DNA from: Gnetum montanum
Taxonomy: Eukaryota > Streptophyta > Gnetopsida > Gnetales > Gnetaceae
Direction of reading: 5' to 3'
Length of the DNA stretch: 57,733 nucleotides
NCBI GenBank assembly: GCA_015680685.1
Contig: MNCI01034145.1
Location: forward strand, 20,753 to 78,485
In this document: piece by piece, positions 20,614 to 34,136 of the stretch
Numbering within the stretch: the first letter of the stretch is position 1
How the letters are laid out: each line of letters begins with the position of its first letter
The notes under the pieces: generated by a model
What the model was told of the DNA's origin: nothing
Database searches by the model: none
What the model saw: the letters and a program-made list of their open reading frames with translations, nothing else
Program-made: the position numbers and the translations under genes

Positions 20614-21809
20614 CTTATCTTAAACTACATAATTTTGTTGTTAGTACACCTTACCATACATGCTTTTCACTTGGGGGACATTTAGAATCTATCTTCTAGA
20701 TTCATGATCACTTGGAAATTCTTAATTATTATTACTTAATTTTATGGTGTGACTCTCACTCACTTTAAACTAAATAATTTTGTATTAATACACCTAATGA
20801 AACTGGATTTAGTCATCTACATTGACTAGTATGTATCAACTCAGTCTCGTCGATACATCCTATGATGCATTGATGTTGTCTTGTCTTGTGCCTATATAAA
20901 TGTGTGCACTCATCATATTTATGGCTCCCTTGGTTAATAGTATAGTAAAACTCTTATAGTTTCATTTTATAAAAGTTAGAAGTTTTCTCTTCTAAGTGCC
21001 CATGGTGTGGATTGAACAAATTTTATGGAATATTATTCGAGTATACTATGTACCTAAATACATATGCATGGTGGCAATAAAATCAAGATTGGTTTTCTCC
21101 ATTACAACATTCAAACTAGCACTTAATTTACCTTTTTGCATTTTATTTTTCATGCCCTCTACTTTCAAGAAATTTAGAAATTAAATATTTTATTTTGTAA
21201 TAGCCCTTGAGTATGACCACTTTAAGAATAACATATTAACATTTGATAACCTTAATAGTGAACACTTGGTACACCTAGTAGTAAATACTTGATAACTTAA
21301 CAACATTAGTCTAAGTTCAAGATATGTACAGAAATTGGGAATGGATACTCAATGCTTAGGCTAGCTTAGATTTCTTTTCTAAACTTAGATAATTATTTTG
21401 ATATTTTGATATTTTAAATAATAATGAAATTATCATACACCTCAATCACACTTAACCATACTACTTAAACCAACACAAGTTATGATTGGTAAGATAATGA
21501 TCAACAATCTTACCCCTAGTTATCTAGGACATATTGCTAGCCCAATCCATAGAATTTGACTGGATTGTTTCAAACACTTATGATCTATATGTTTATGCAT
21601 AAGGTCTACTCTACTGCTCATCATTGATACCATTGTTGGTAACCTATGTGCTAGTGTTTTAGATAACCAAATCAAACAAAGATTGTTGTAGCTTCATAAT
21701 GATATATCATATGAAATAATAATATTTTATTTAAGGCATACTTTACTTTATTGTACTTGACATAATAACTCACCATGCCACCATGCAAAGTTTCTTTTTG
21801 TTGCTAAAC
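20614..21809 (+). mobile_element. Remnant E of a + strand Athila-like element (LTR end and leader)
   Basis: AT-rich DNA between B and C. It contains a TATATAAAT box near 20893 on the + strand, an LTR end CTCATCA at 21617-21623 and a primer site right after it. The last 40 bp of this LTR resemble the LTR end of B read in its own direction. Two diverged copies of a TTAAACTA-ATAATTTTGT block occur near 20620 and 20765. The start of the LTR cannot be fixed. The internal part is interrupted by C at 21810. Confidence 0.55.
21625..21643 (+). promoter_or_regulatory. Primer binding site of remnant E
   Basis: TGATACCATTGTTGGTAAC on the + strand matches the C primer site (TGGCACCATTGTTGGGGAC) at 15 of 19 positions. 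It sits one base after a TCATCA LTR end. Confidence 0.6.
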
Positions 21810-22672
21810 TAATGTGTAGTGAGTATACCCTTTGCCCAACCATACAAATCACTAGCATTCACTCAAAGATCCAATCAAATTCCAAAGATTTTAGGTTTTT
21901 AAGTACACTAGTTCTAGGAGGTGAAACTAACCACTACAATCATTGTCTTTCCAGTTCCACTTGTGAAGTTGAAGGGTATGGTTAAGTGTAACTGAGATAC
22001 ATGATTTTTATCATTTTCTCTTTTATGTTTTAATGTCACCTAAGAATAAAGAATAAAGAATAAAGTAATTTAATTGCTAAATTAATCTAACAACTAGTTA
22101 ACACTTAACTAATCCTAACATAAGCATCTTTCCCACTTGTTGTACACATCCTAAATACATATAACACTACTGGGTTACCAAACATTAGGTGTTACTGGGA
22201 TTACCAAGTGTTAGACATATTCTCAAAGTGGTCATACTTATGTTTACTATTTAATCTATATTAATTAATTTCTTAATTACTTAAAACATTAAAGAAAATT
22301 TCTTGAATAATTAATCTAGTCTAAGTGTTGCAAGGTTAGATTAGAAAGCTCATCTTTATTTCCACACACACTAAAGTGCTTAGGTACAATAGTGCTTGAA
22401 TCAAGATTTGTACACTCTTTGACTCCTACTGCAGGCACTCAAAATATTCTAACTTTCAAATGGAAAAACTACTAGAGCTTCACTAACCCTATGAGACTTA
22501 TGGCATAAATGTGATGGATAGGTGCACATTTATAGATGACATTAGATGCCCCATTAATGGGTATGCATCAATGCATCAAACCTGACGTTGATAAGATCGC
22601 ATCGATCAGATCCTATCATCAGGGTTGCGTTGATAGCATCCCATCAACATGGCCAAACCATGCAACTCAACA
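21810..22672 (-). repeat. Left (3') LTR of C
   Basis: 863 bp, aligned end to end with the 865-bp right LTR. The left edge has decayed from TGATGAG to TAATGTG. A TATAAATG box on the - strand lies at 22527-22534. The PPT-like box follows at about 22673-22690. Confidence 0.85.
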
Positions 22673-22901
22673 TACCCCCACAACTGAATGAAAACTCATC
22701 CTTGAGTTCTTTACAAAATTTGGGAAGGTATAGGATTATTTATTAACAAAACAAACACACAAACAACACGACAAAAACTGAGTACTCGAGTGTATGGTTT
22801 ACAATGATTACAAAATTTTGATGTTCAAGATAATAAAATTAAACACTAAAACAAAACTAACAAGCATAATTCCTCTAATGGCACGAAGATGATGAAGAAG
22901 A

Positions 22902-25737
22902 TCAAATGGTCCTAAGAGATGGAGGCTCTTGAGGCTCTGAAGGACCTTCTCCTACTTTAGATGCACGTAGTGGTTGAGGCAATTCTGGTTCTCTTATAGC
23001 AATTGCAACTTCTAACAAAAGATGGAAGGCATCCAACCATGCCTTCATCTTGTTCTCCTTACTCCAGGGATCATTGATAGTCCATGTAGCTTCACCAATG
23101 TGAGCTAGAATGATAATATCCCACGAACATGGCATTGCTTGGAATAACCCCTTCATGCTCACAAACTAGGTAACAAACTGTTTACATTCAATGTCAAACA
23201 CTCTAAGTGCATTTTGTAGCTCCTAGTAATCGTTCACCCTTTTGGCTATGTTCTTAGTAGTTGATCATTGATTAATGAAATTTTCCTTGAGAACCTCAAG
23301 TTTGGCATTTGTAGTCTCAAGCTTCTACTTGGTTTCTTTATTGTGCTTGAACTCTACCTTGTACAACAAGTACAAGTTGACCACTTGTTTCTCTAATTTA
23401 GACCATGGCCTTCTGGTAGTCAACATTACCAAGTTTGCATAGTAGAGATTGGTAAGCTCCATGTACTCTATAATCTCCTTGATCTGTAACTCCTTCATGT
23501 GGATTTCAGCATTGTTGTATGCATTTAGCCCATCAAAGATAGGCTACCAGACATCACCCCCTTGTTGGAGCTACTCGAGAGCCTCATTTACTTTTCCCTT
23601 TACCAATTGGATCTCTTTCTCATTAACTTCTTTCTGTAGACCAACTTGATCTCTATAATGCTTCTTGACTCTTTCAAATTTAAGAGCCTTATTCTTCTAG
23701 GCAACTATCTCAATTGTAAATTTTTGGCAAAGAGCATAAACTCCCTCAATGGAGATGCTTCTATTTTCTGTTATCAATCTCCTCAATAATGTGTTCACCC
23801 TAGTTAACTACTCTTGCTATTGATGGATAAAATCTACCATCTACTACTTTTGTGGATTACCATTTTGTAGGCAATGATTCTCTACACTCAAAATCTCATT
23901 CTCATGATGAGTCTAAACCAAGTCCTTTTAAATATTATGTGTGGTGGCATTGGCTACGGACTAGTCAAGACTATTATCTCGTTGGCATCCTCAACATATT
24001 TAAGTCTCTTTACAAGTTATTGAAAAGCTTCATCTCATATTAGTATTGGGTTGAGCAACACAGGATCAACAAGGCCAGCTCTTAATTCAACAACTTTCAT
24101 AGTCAAGCGTTGGTTTTCTATTCTAGCTATTTCAAGTTGTCCCCTCATTATGATGCATTTGCCCCTTGCTTTTAGCAACTCCAACTAAGTTGCAATGATG
24201 GTATCTAGAAGATCAAAGATATTTGAAATCGGTTGCCCAATTCCCACCAGTCAATCCAACAATTCCTCATGATGGATTGCACTCAATTTGCCACTAATGG
24301 TTGCTATAAACATTTGCACATCTCTAAGTGCAAAAACATCTAGATAGACACTACAAGTGCATTTAGTGTTATGATAATTCTATCAACAACTACTTCAGTA
24401 ATTGTCTCCTACCCATGGTGCTGCATCACTAAGATAGTTGCTCCCTCATCCTCATTTAGATATATCAAAAAGGTAGCAACATTCCCAGAGATGTCTAGGA
24501 ATTACTACTATTGAGAGAGCGAGATACCGTTACCTCTCAAGTGCTAGGATTTGACCTTGCAGGCACTTGCATTCTTTGGGCTAAGAAAATTTGTCCTCCA
24601 CCTTCCATCTAATTTATTATTTAAGCCACTTCATTGAGGTGGTTCATTTCTGATCAGTACATAGATGAGTCATCACCACTTTTTCCTGCTTACTACTTTT
24701 ATCATTGCAAGAGATTCTCTTGGAGTTCGTGCATGCACTCAATGGCACTGCAGGTCTCTAATGTTGTTTAATAAGTGGATGATGGACATGGTTGTTACTA
24801 CTCCTCTTCTTGAATGACTTTGGCAGGCACCTTATCCTTCATCCATGAAGTAGTTGGAGTGTGTCAAATAGCATCATTCATGTAGCGAGTTATGCCTCTC
24901 CTCTTACATAACTTTTTGATGAGGCATGAAAAAGAAAATGCCTTCCTTCCATGTTCATTCTCCTTAAAACACTTTTCTATCTCCAAATAGATTAGTTGTG
25001 GAAGGTTAATTAGGAATTTACTACTTAGAGTGGCACACACACTAGTGGAGAAAGCTATGACCTTGCTTGGCCTCACCGTTGGATTGAGGTGAAAGGCTGC
25101 AATCTTGAAGTATGCACATTCTACCATGGTTAGTGCAATGAACTCCTTACAGTCCACTCCATAATACCATTGCATCCATTTCTTTTTAATGAGGGTATCT
25201 ACCTACATTGGGATTTTTACAAGATTGGCCCCAATTTCTAGTAACCCAAGGGCCTCAGAAATGACTTTCACTAAGTAGGATACTAAAATGCCCTTGATCT
25301 TGCCAATTTTTCCAGAACAAGTATGTCTCTTCCATGTACCATCCCCCACTGGAAGTGATTCTGGGCCACATGGGTGAGTTCTACAATTGGATTTTCACTT
25401 CTGGAGGTAAAAAATGCAAGAAAGGTTCAAAGTTTAACCCTTGGAGCACAAATTTCTAGATCTCCTTATTTGCAATCTATTTGAGGCAAGCCTCTATCAA
25501 GGTGATCTCAAGGTTCGATCTCAGTTGTAGTGCCTCATTTGGATGAGACTGTTCTATTGTGATCACTTCTTCAGGAATTTGTCAAATAGATTCCACTTCG
25601 GGATCCTCCCAAAGAGATCCCATTGCATGGATTTCTGCCTACTCATGGGCCTGTTCTAATCCCCTTCTGGTTTGTGGCCATTTGTCCCTTGGTTAGGATG
25701 TTCCTCCTTCCTGCGCGTGCTTTCCTTTAGGTCTCAT
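22902..25737 (-). pseudogene. Env-position ORF of C (decayed)
   Basis: This corresponds to the extra ORF of B at 8547-11402. It starts at the ATG at 25737 (MRPKGKHAQEGG versus MAPKPRYPRDEG in B). The best preserved parts are 25175-24864 (MQWYYGVDCKEF..., FSTSVCATLSSKF) and the C-terminal part at 23162-22902. The coiled-coil middle is recognisable near 23300-24100. Many stops and frameshifts are present, so no product is expected. Its value is as evidence that the ORF is an inherited part of the family. Confidence 0.65.
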
Positions 25738-26128
25738 CTATGGTCACAACATAAGTATTAGCATATAATGTGTTACTTATAACCTTTAAGTACCTTATCT
25801 TATTAGGCCCTTACACTTAGGCTAAGTTTTGACCATGGTAGATTAATTATTTTCATATTATTTCATTTTTTATTGTCACTGGAGCTTGTTGGAAGGGTTT
25901 AACTTTCATAATTTAATATTTTGAAGTTAGTTTTTTAGTTAAACCTTTGTGGGAGTTGGAAATTTAAAAAAAATCCATCAGAAATCTAAGGTTTATGGCC
26001 CCCATGACAAAGAGCTTACCTCTGGTAGCTACAAGATCAAAGAATGAAGTGAATCAAACAAATGGTTAGCAAGTTATGGCTCTTGGAACGTTCTGGGCTC
26101 TAGAAAATTCAAAAACTCCCCTCTTCCT

Positions 26129-26129
<1 letters not shown>

Positions 26130-26173
<44 letters not shown>

Positions 26174-26415
26174 NNNNNNNNNNNNNNNNNNNNNNNNNNN
26201 NNNNNNNNNNNNNNNNNNNNNNNNNNNNNNNNNNNNNNNNNNNNNNNNNNNNNNNNNNNNNNNNNNNNNNNNNNNNNNNNNNNNNNNNNNNNNNNNNNNN
26301 NNNNNNNNNNNNNNNNNNNNNNNNNNNNNNNNNNNNNNNNNNNNNNNNNNNNNNNNNNNNNNNNNNNNNNNNNNNNNNNNNNNNNNNNNNNNNNNNNNNN
26401 NNNNNNNNNNNNNNN
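26130..26415. other. Poly-C run and assembly gap
   Basis: 44 C residues (26130-26173) followed by 242 N (26174-26415). At the same place B has an ordinary ATTCCCCTCAATTTGG sequence near 11720. The run is therefore either a recent homopolymer expansion or, more likely, a sequencing or assembly fault. The true length between the flanks is unknown. Confidence 0.95.
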
Positions 26416-28050
26416 TCCCACCTTTTCATTTTGGCTCGAATGTGAAATATTGCTAAATGTTTGCATGTATATATAAATAATGTTTGCCTTGCGTCAATGG
26501 AACCCTGTCAATAAGGTCTCGTTGATGGGTGGGTTGTGTATACGAGATCCCATCAATGGAGCTGTTGGACAAAATTTTCCACATTGAATATTTCAAAAAT
26601 TATGAGAATTCTTTACATGAAATTAGGGTCTATGAAGAGCCAAAAAAGCTATGAACATGATGAAATTCTTGAATAGGGCTTATGAGTTCTCAAAAATTAG
26701 ATAATGGATGTGAGAATGAAAGTTTATTGGAGGAAATGCCTTAAGGAGCACACAATTAGATGCAAAAAATGGGGAATGAAAATGGTTTTAATTGCAAAAA
26801 TGCCTAAGGATAAGGAAATTAACTAGCCAACTAAGAGATATGAAGGTGGATCTTCCCCATAACAAGCTCATGCCCTTTTTGCCCTTGCATATCCTCAAAC
26901 CAAGGAGTCTATGAATCCCATAGTTAATTAATGGTTATGGAAAGTTAAGGACCTAATCTGAAAGAATCTACCTAAGAATTTTAACATATCAAACTAAGAC
27001 ATGGAAACTAGCAGTGAGGTGAAATTATGGATAGCATTAATGGATGAGAGAGAAGATGAAATGGAGTTCTGTCTCATGGTCACATGAAGTCCCTTGTGGA
27101 TGTGATGGTTAAATGACCTAATAAAGTCCATCCTTAGTCCAGATCAAAAGCAACTACTTTTAGTGACTTTGCATTGATACTCTAAGACTAGTCCATCCTC
27201 TCGAGACATAAGAATGCTTCCAAAAAACAACCATCATTCCTTATTGGAGAATAAAAGAGAAGTAGAAAGTAAGAAAGGGCCTTAGTTAGAGGGGACCTTA
27301 AGGCATGGGTAATATGTCTTTCTAGTCCCATAACTACTATTTACATCTTATTATTTTCATTTAAGGGGTGTGCTTTAAATTTCCATCATTCTTTTTATAT
27401 GTTTTCTATTTCTATGAATTTTTTAAATAGGAACAACACCATGAAAAGACTTATTAACTTTCTGTTATTGGTTGACACAAAATGATAAGAAATACATGAA
27501 AAACACTCATGCACTCAAGTGAGTAGGCAAGTACAAAGAGTGTCGAGTTCCCTTACAGTTATATCCTTATCAATCCATTTGATCTTTTCCAAGTTTGGAA
27601 ATTACCAAGGTCATAAGTTTCTTTAAGTTTTACTAATGAAAGGAACCTCATATTTCCAAAACTAAGAACACCCTAGATTGTTGTCGATAGGTGGATGACA
27701 TAGACTCATTTCCTATTTCATGAAAGAGAAACTTTGTCTTAGTTATTAATCATCAAAATTATAAGCTAGAAACCAGACATTAGCAATCAAAAATAATAAG
27801 TACAAATCACCATTAGCAAATAGCTATAGCATCACTATGTCCTGTTGGCAATAAAACAATTTATTAGAAAAATAGACCAAATAAAGTAAAATATAAAAGA
27901 AAATTGTAAAATATTTAAGAAAGTTAAAACGTACTAATGATGTTGTAAAATAAAAACTATAAAAATAACAAACTGTAAAATGAAAAAGTGTAAAACAAAA
28001 AGGATAAAATCTAAGGAGCCACTTAATTGGTTAGCACAGATGGCCCTCTC
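26416..28050 (-). other. Spacer of C between integrase and env-position ORF
   Basis: The left end (26460-26570) carries the counterpart of the internal promoter of B, with a TATATATA-like stretch and a GTTGATGGG/CCCATCAA dyad. The rest is AT-rich, aligns in patches with 11846-13362 and has no convincing ORF. A third PPT-like box (CCCCCACAACTAAG on the + strand) is at about 28050-28064. Confidence 0.5.
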
Positions 28051-28064
28051 CCCCACAACTAAGT

Positions 28065-31000
28065 TAAAAGGAGGAGATCTAAAAGATTAGGCAAGGTTGT
28101 CCATCCAATGAGGTGTTGCTTTCACTTCCTCACTTAAGCTCATGGAAATGTTTTAGTTGTTGCATGTTGACCAATTGCTTCTTATTTGGGCTTTCAGGTT
28201 TGTAGATCAACATGGCCCCTAAAGAAAATCTTATGTAAATGATATAAGGCCCTTCACACAATGTTTAGAACTTGGTTCATTTTGGCACATATGTGGGGTT
28301 CTAATAGAGGACCTTGTCTTTAGGTTGAAATTTTACTTTCCTTATTCTAAGGTCATGGCATTTCTTATTGAATGCTTTGTGCACTTCATTCAAAGATAGG
28401 GTTATCAATCTGATCTCATCTAGCACATTGAGGTTGATCAATCTTTCTTTCTGTGCTGGGGTCAAGTCAAGGTCAAGGTCACAGGCTATTGAAATTGTAT
28501 AGAGCTTAAATTACATTGAAATAGTTGGCAATTTTCCTTACACTAGCTCATAGGAGGAGTAGCCTATAGGGAGTTTCCATGTTAAGCAGTAAACCCAATG
28601 GGCATCATTAAGTTTTGTGCTGCAATCTCTCCAATATTTGCTAATTGTTCTTGTTAAGATCTTAGAGATCTCCCTATTGGTAAACCTTTTCTTGACCATT
28701 GGGTTGGGGGTGATAGGGTGCTATTAATTTATGGTTGATGCTCAAGCATTGCATAAGCTTAAGAAAGGTGATGCCTATAAAATGAGTACCATTATCAAAA
28801 ATCAATGCACGTGGCACCCCAAACCTATTTACAATATTCTATTATACAAATCAAGCAATAGTGAAAGATGTATAGTCAGTGATGGTTGCTACTTCTACCC
28901 ATTTCATACAATAGTCAATAGTGACTATGATGTACGCCTTTCCATTTGACATGAATGTGATGGAATCCATGAAGTCAATGCCCCAAATGTTAAAGAGTTC
29001 TAGTGGTTGGATCCACTACTAAGGTCCCTCCATTTGAATGGTCATCCCACCATCACATAGACAAGGATCACAAGAGTGGATAAATTGATGGATGTCACTG
29101 AAGAGTGTTAGCTAATAATACCTTTCCATCAGGATCTTAATGGTCATGCATCTCCTAGCATAGTGGCCTCCACAAGAGCCCTCATGAGCATCTTGGATAA
29201 TGCATAGTTGGTCAACATCAAGAACAAACCAACGAACTAGGCCATCAGCACATACCTTCTAAAGATGTCCATTAATCTTCATGAACCATTTGGCCTAATG
29301 AAGAAACTATTGTTTCTTCCTATGGCCTAACTCTTGTGACATCTCCTAAGTCATAAGATAAGTGAGGATACCATCATACCATGTAGGTTCATTAGACACT
29401 TGTTGATTTATCACACCAGCAAAGATGAGTTCATAAGGGAACTAATCAAAAAGTAGGCTCCCCTCCTCTTTGTTGTCCCATTGTAACCAAGACAAGTGAT
29501 CAGCAACCACATTATTGATTTTCTTTCGATCTACCATCATAAGATCAAACTTCTACAAGATCACCTTCCATCAGATGACACAAGGGCTCACCATCAATTT
29601 GTTCATTAAGAAGAAAATTACACTATGATCCATGTGAACAAACACCTTGTATTTAAGCACATAGTACGTGAACTTCTTCAAGGCATACACCTTCACCATC
29701 AGCTCTTTTTCTGTTGTGGTGTAGTTGAGCTATGCACCCACAATACTTTGGCTTACACAATGGATGTAGTATGCACATTTTCAATCATCCAACTACATAA
29801 GCATAGCTCCCAAGGCATAGTTTGATGCATCCATCATGATGTGAAATGGTCAAGACCAATCTAGTGCTTGTAGAATTAAACTTTCTACAAGCTTTTCTTT
29901 GAGTTGTTGGAATGTCTTTTTGCATTTCTTGATCCATATGAATGGAGCATCTTTCTTTGTCAGCTCTACCAATGGTTTAGCAACCTTAGAGACATTCTCT
30001 ATGAATTTCCAATAGTAGTCAGTGTGTCCAAGGAATAACTAGACATCTTTAACAATTTTTGGCTAATGGGTAATTCCTTGGATAACCCTAAGCTTTTTAG
30101 GATTCACCTTGATCCTTGCTTGTAAAATTCTATGCCCCAACACAATGTCATCTTAGGCCATCAGGTGGCTCTTTTGCCAATTGATTTGAAGGTTAGTCTC
30201 CACACACCTTTTCAGCACTTACTCAAGGTGGTCCAGGGTTTGCTTCAATGTAGCGCCATAGATGGAAAGTCATCCATGAACACTTCCACCCTACTACTAT
30301 TCTACTATTGAAAAATCCTAATGATAAGGCACTGGATGGTTGCAAGGGCATTGCACAGACCAAAAGGCATCTTTTTCTATGCAAAAGTCTCCCAAGGACT
30401 TGTGAATGTAGTTTTGGCCTGATCCTTTAATGCAATCTGAATCTAGTTATAGCCACTATAACCATCCAGAAACCTATAAAAAATGCCCAAAGATACTGTC
30501 CAATACGTGGTCCACAAATGGCAATGGGAAATTATCTTTGTATGTCATCATGTTTAGCAACCGAAAGTTAATATAGACCCTCCACTTACCATCTTTCTTT
30601 AGCACAATCAAAAGTGGGCTAACCCACTTGCTATCCAAAGTGAATAGATGAACCCCACCTTGAGGAGTTTTTCAATCCCCTCCTTGATGATCTTTTTCAA
30701 CTTGGGGTTCAACCACCACTGCGGCTACCTCTTTAGCTTGATGGAAGGATTAGTATATATGTGATGCTAGCATATCCTAGGATCAATCCTAGTGAATTCA
30801 AGATATGACCAAGCAAAGGCTATTGACCATTTGATAACCACCTTCAACAACATCTCTTTCTATTTAAGAGCAAGTTGGGATTGATTATTACTGACTTTCC
30901 ATTTTTTAGAAAAGCATACTCCATGCCTGCATGTAGAGTTTTCAACTCTAAGGGCTCCTGTTTAAAATTTTTAGGGATTTCTAACTCTTTCAAATAAGTA

Positions 31001-31700
31001 TCATTAGGTTCATCATTGAAGAGTTAGTGATGAACTCGCTCTAGTTCATCCATGCCTTTAGCATAGGCACTCATCAAGCTCTCAGTTGATTCCATGCAAA
31101 GTGTATTGCTTTTAGGATCAGTTATCAACCACTAAGTATCCTCCTATTTTGTGGCTACTACATACAAAAATCTTTGAATCTCTATTTCATCTACATAATT
31201 TCTGCATGTTCTGATTGCTGTACTTTTCATGGCCCATAATTTTTGCACATAATTGCACCCTGTATCACTATACATGATGCATGGAACTCTTTCTTCTTGA
31301 TCTTTCCAAATGAATTTTCCTTGGAAATGTCTCTAATTCCTAGCCGTGCATCAATGGTACTTAGCCAAGCCCTTCCCATGATGATTAGGAAGTTCCCTTT
31401 GCAATTATCAACATGGATCACTAGAAAATCAGTAGGATAGAACCATCCATAGACGATGGTCACAATGTCCTCCAATAATTCCAAGGGAACAATGATGGAC
31501 TGATTTGCCAACTCAAGGTAAATATTACTCTTCTTAAGTGGAGGTAGGTTTCAAGCTTTGTACATCGCCTAAGAAATCAAATTAACACTAGAACCTAAAT
31601 CTAGAAGAGATTTGCAAAGGTCATTTCTAGCAATTTCCAAATATATTAAGGGACTCCAAGGGTTAGATCTTTTACTAGGAAGATGGTAAGCCTTTATCCA
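28065..31700 (-). pseudogene. pol: C pol (decayed)
   Basis: Line by line this follows B pol on the - strand. The integrase C-terminal and core regions lie at about 28080-29300, RNase H at about 29450-29900, RT at about 29900-30720 and protease at 31227-31640. The clearest open piece is 31227-31511, with IIMGRAWL, the conserved end of the protease. The remainder is broken by frequent stops and small indels. Confidence 0.8.
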
Positions 31701-31719
31701 ATCAATTACTACATGCATT

Positions 31720-33115
31720 AGCATGATAATATGCACTTTGGAAGATGTTTGATTTGAAGGGAACTCTAGTGGAAAAGAAGGATAAGAACATCAGTGCAAA
31801 AGAGAATAGTACTTATTTATAGCTACATCCAAGGGTTCATGTGTTCCTTATCTCCAACCTTGGATCTACTTTCTCAGATTGAACACTCAAGAGTACATTT
31901 AATACTTGTCATTGAATAGCTCAAGCATCATACTCCATCTATAGATTGATTCTATCTCCAAAGACCAATATCAACTTTTAACTTATTTTATGAGTGGCTT
32001 GGAAAATTACTTAAGTTTTTTTCATTCATTCTCTACATTTTGTAAGGCATAGGCATCATGAAAGGCTTGTAGATGGTTCTGTGAATTTGAATTATATCCC
32101 CCTTCAAACTTGGGAATATTTTTCATATCCAGCCACTTTATTTGGCTATCGTTCACATGCCTCATTTGAATTCTCACTACCTCAACAATACTTAGCATAT
32201 TTCAAGTAGTAAGCAAAGGCTCATCATAGTCATGGCCTCTATGATGGCCATGATGCCTATGATGCCCTATGTTATCCCTTCTCTCAAGGTGGCAAACCTC
32301 CATTAATTGCCCATGCCCTTAATCTTGACTAGTCCAGCAAGCCCTATGATCCTCATCATCTCTGTTCTATTGATCATCTCCATCATGGTCACATCCTCTA
32401 TAGCTTTGGTTGAAGCTACAGGAGGAAGAGAAGGATGATGAAGGTGAAGAGGAAGGAGGGCTAGCACCGTGGTCCCTACCATCCACTCTTTGATGATCAC
32501 AACCATGATCATCATTGTGATGCCTATCCCTATTCCTACCATGACTCCTATCTTTGGATCCCCCATGATCATGGAACCTATTCTTGCCTAAACTAGGATT
32601 ATTTACAATGGACTATAAATTCTAGTTCAAGCTACCTTCATCAAAACCAAGGGGAGGAGAGTCAATGAAATGAGAACCCCCAAAGAAGGGATAATCACTA
32701 TCTTTTTAGTATAGCAAGAACAAGGGGCTATTGAACCATTTTTCCTTCATAGCTTCATAGTGTTTCTTCTATTTTCAATTGATTTTATGTTGTGCCTCAA
32801 TGGGATGGTAATCCCTAGAGTCATGATCCTACACAACATACTTAGCATGAAGCCCCTGGATGCCCAACGTCAGAAGGGTTTGTTAGAGCATCTCAAGGAC
32901 TAATTGATTAGGCAGCAACACAATGTTTCTCTCCATGTCCCTCCACCACATCTGGTCATCCAAATGTAGGATGAAGGTGAAATCAGAAACATACTCATCA
33001 AAATGAGTATAAACTACTCAGCATTGTTGGGGCATTGGCTAGTTTGATCGTTCATTCCTTTGATTGGATGTGTGCTCAAATTTGATAAAGAATCATCCTT
33101 ATGAGAACAAGACAT
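31720..33115 (-). pseudogene. gag: C gag (decayed, shortened)
   Basis: It starts at the ATG at 33115 (MSCSHKDD), the equivalent of B 19537. The capsid-like portion is near 31790-32250. It is shorter than B gag; the region matching the charged linker and Cys/His cluster of B (about 17200-18170) is largely missing, so an internal deletion near 31750-31800 is likely. A Met-rich open piece at 32303-32572 is out of register and not meaningful by itself. Confidence 0.6.
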
Positions 33116-33247
33116 TTTGGATTAGAGTAAAAATTAGTGTGCTTTTTACAATTATTATTAGTTAGAATGATTTCAACTGTAAGGTTCAATCCAATGATGT
33201 TGAATAATTTTCACTAAGTCCTAGATAGTGCATGAAACTAACTAAAG

Positions 33248-33265
33248 TCCCCAACAATGGTGCCA
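33248..33265 (-). promoter_or_regulatory. Primer binding site of C
   Basis: One base inside the 5' LTR, the - strand reads TGGCACCATTGTTGGGGA. It shares GGCACCATTG with B and is tRNA-Asp-like. Confidence 0.72.
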
Positions 33266-33266
33266 C

Positions 33267-34131
33267 TGATGAGTAACGAGTATATCCTATGCCCAACCAT
33301 ATGAATCATTAGCATTCACTCAATTAGCTGGTCAAATTCCAAAGACTTTAAGTTTTTAAGTACATTGATTCTAGGAGGTGAAACTAACCATTGCAATTGT
33401 TATCTTCACAATTCCACTTTTAAAGTTCAAGGGTATGGTTAAGTGTAACTAAGATACATGATTTTTATTATTTTCTCTTTTATGTTTTAATGTTGCCTAA
33501 GAATAAAGAATAAAGTAATTTAATTACTAAAGTAATCTAACAACTAGCTAACACTTAACTAATTCTAACATAAGCATCTATTTCCACTTACCGTGCATGT
33601 CCTGAACACATATAACACTACTAGGTTACCAAACATTAGGCATTACTAGGATTACCAAGTGTTAGATGTATGCTTGAAGTGGTCATACTTATGTTTGCTA
33701 TTTAATCTATATTAATTAATTTCTTAATGACTTAAAACATTAAAGGAAATTGCTTGAATATTAAATTCTTAAACAAAATAAATAATCTAGTCCAAGTGCT
33801 GCAAGGTTTGATCAAAAAGCTCATCTTTATTGTTGCGCACACTCAAGTGCTCAAGTACAATAGCACTCAAATAAAGATCCATACACTCTTTGACTCCTAC
33901 TACAAGCACTCAGAAAATATTCTAACTTTCAAGTGGAAAAACTACTAGAGCTTTGCTACAACTATGAGAATTATGGCATAAATGCAATGGATACACACAC
34001 ATTTATAAGCAAAATAGGATGCCCCATTGATAGGTATGCATCAATAGGTCAAACCCTGCATCAATCAAATCCCATTGATGGGATCGCGTCAACAACATCT
34101 CATCGACCTAGCCAAGCCATGCAACTCATCA
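33267..34131 (-). repeat. Right (5') LTR of C
   Basis: 865 bp from TGATGAGT to CTCATCA on the + strand. A TATAAAT box on the - strand is at 34002-34008. It is more intact at its left edge than the partner LTR. Confidence 0.88.
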
Positions 34132-34136
34132 TAAAA

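Larger units (their letters stand above)
21810..34131 (-). mobile_element. Athila-type element C, older relative of B
   Basis: A full-length but heavily mutated element on the - strand, with LTRs at 21810-22672 and 33267-34131. It is flanked by TAAAC (21805-21809) and TAAAA (34132-34136), a target duplication with one mismatch. The gene order equals that of B: gag, pol, spacer with internal promoter, env-position ORF. It is visibly more AT-rich than B. Confidence 0.85.

Noticed and set aside
26074-26466. ORFs across the C run and N gap
   Set aside because: They are poly-Pro or poly-Gly reads of a homopolymer and unknown bases.
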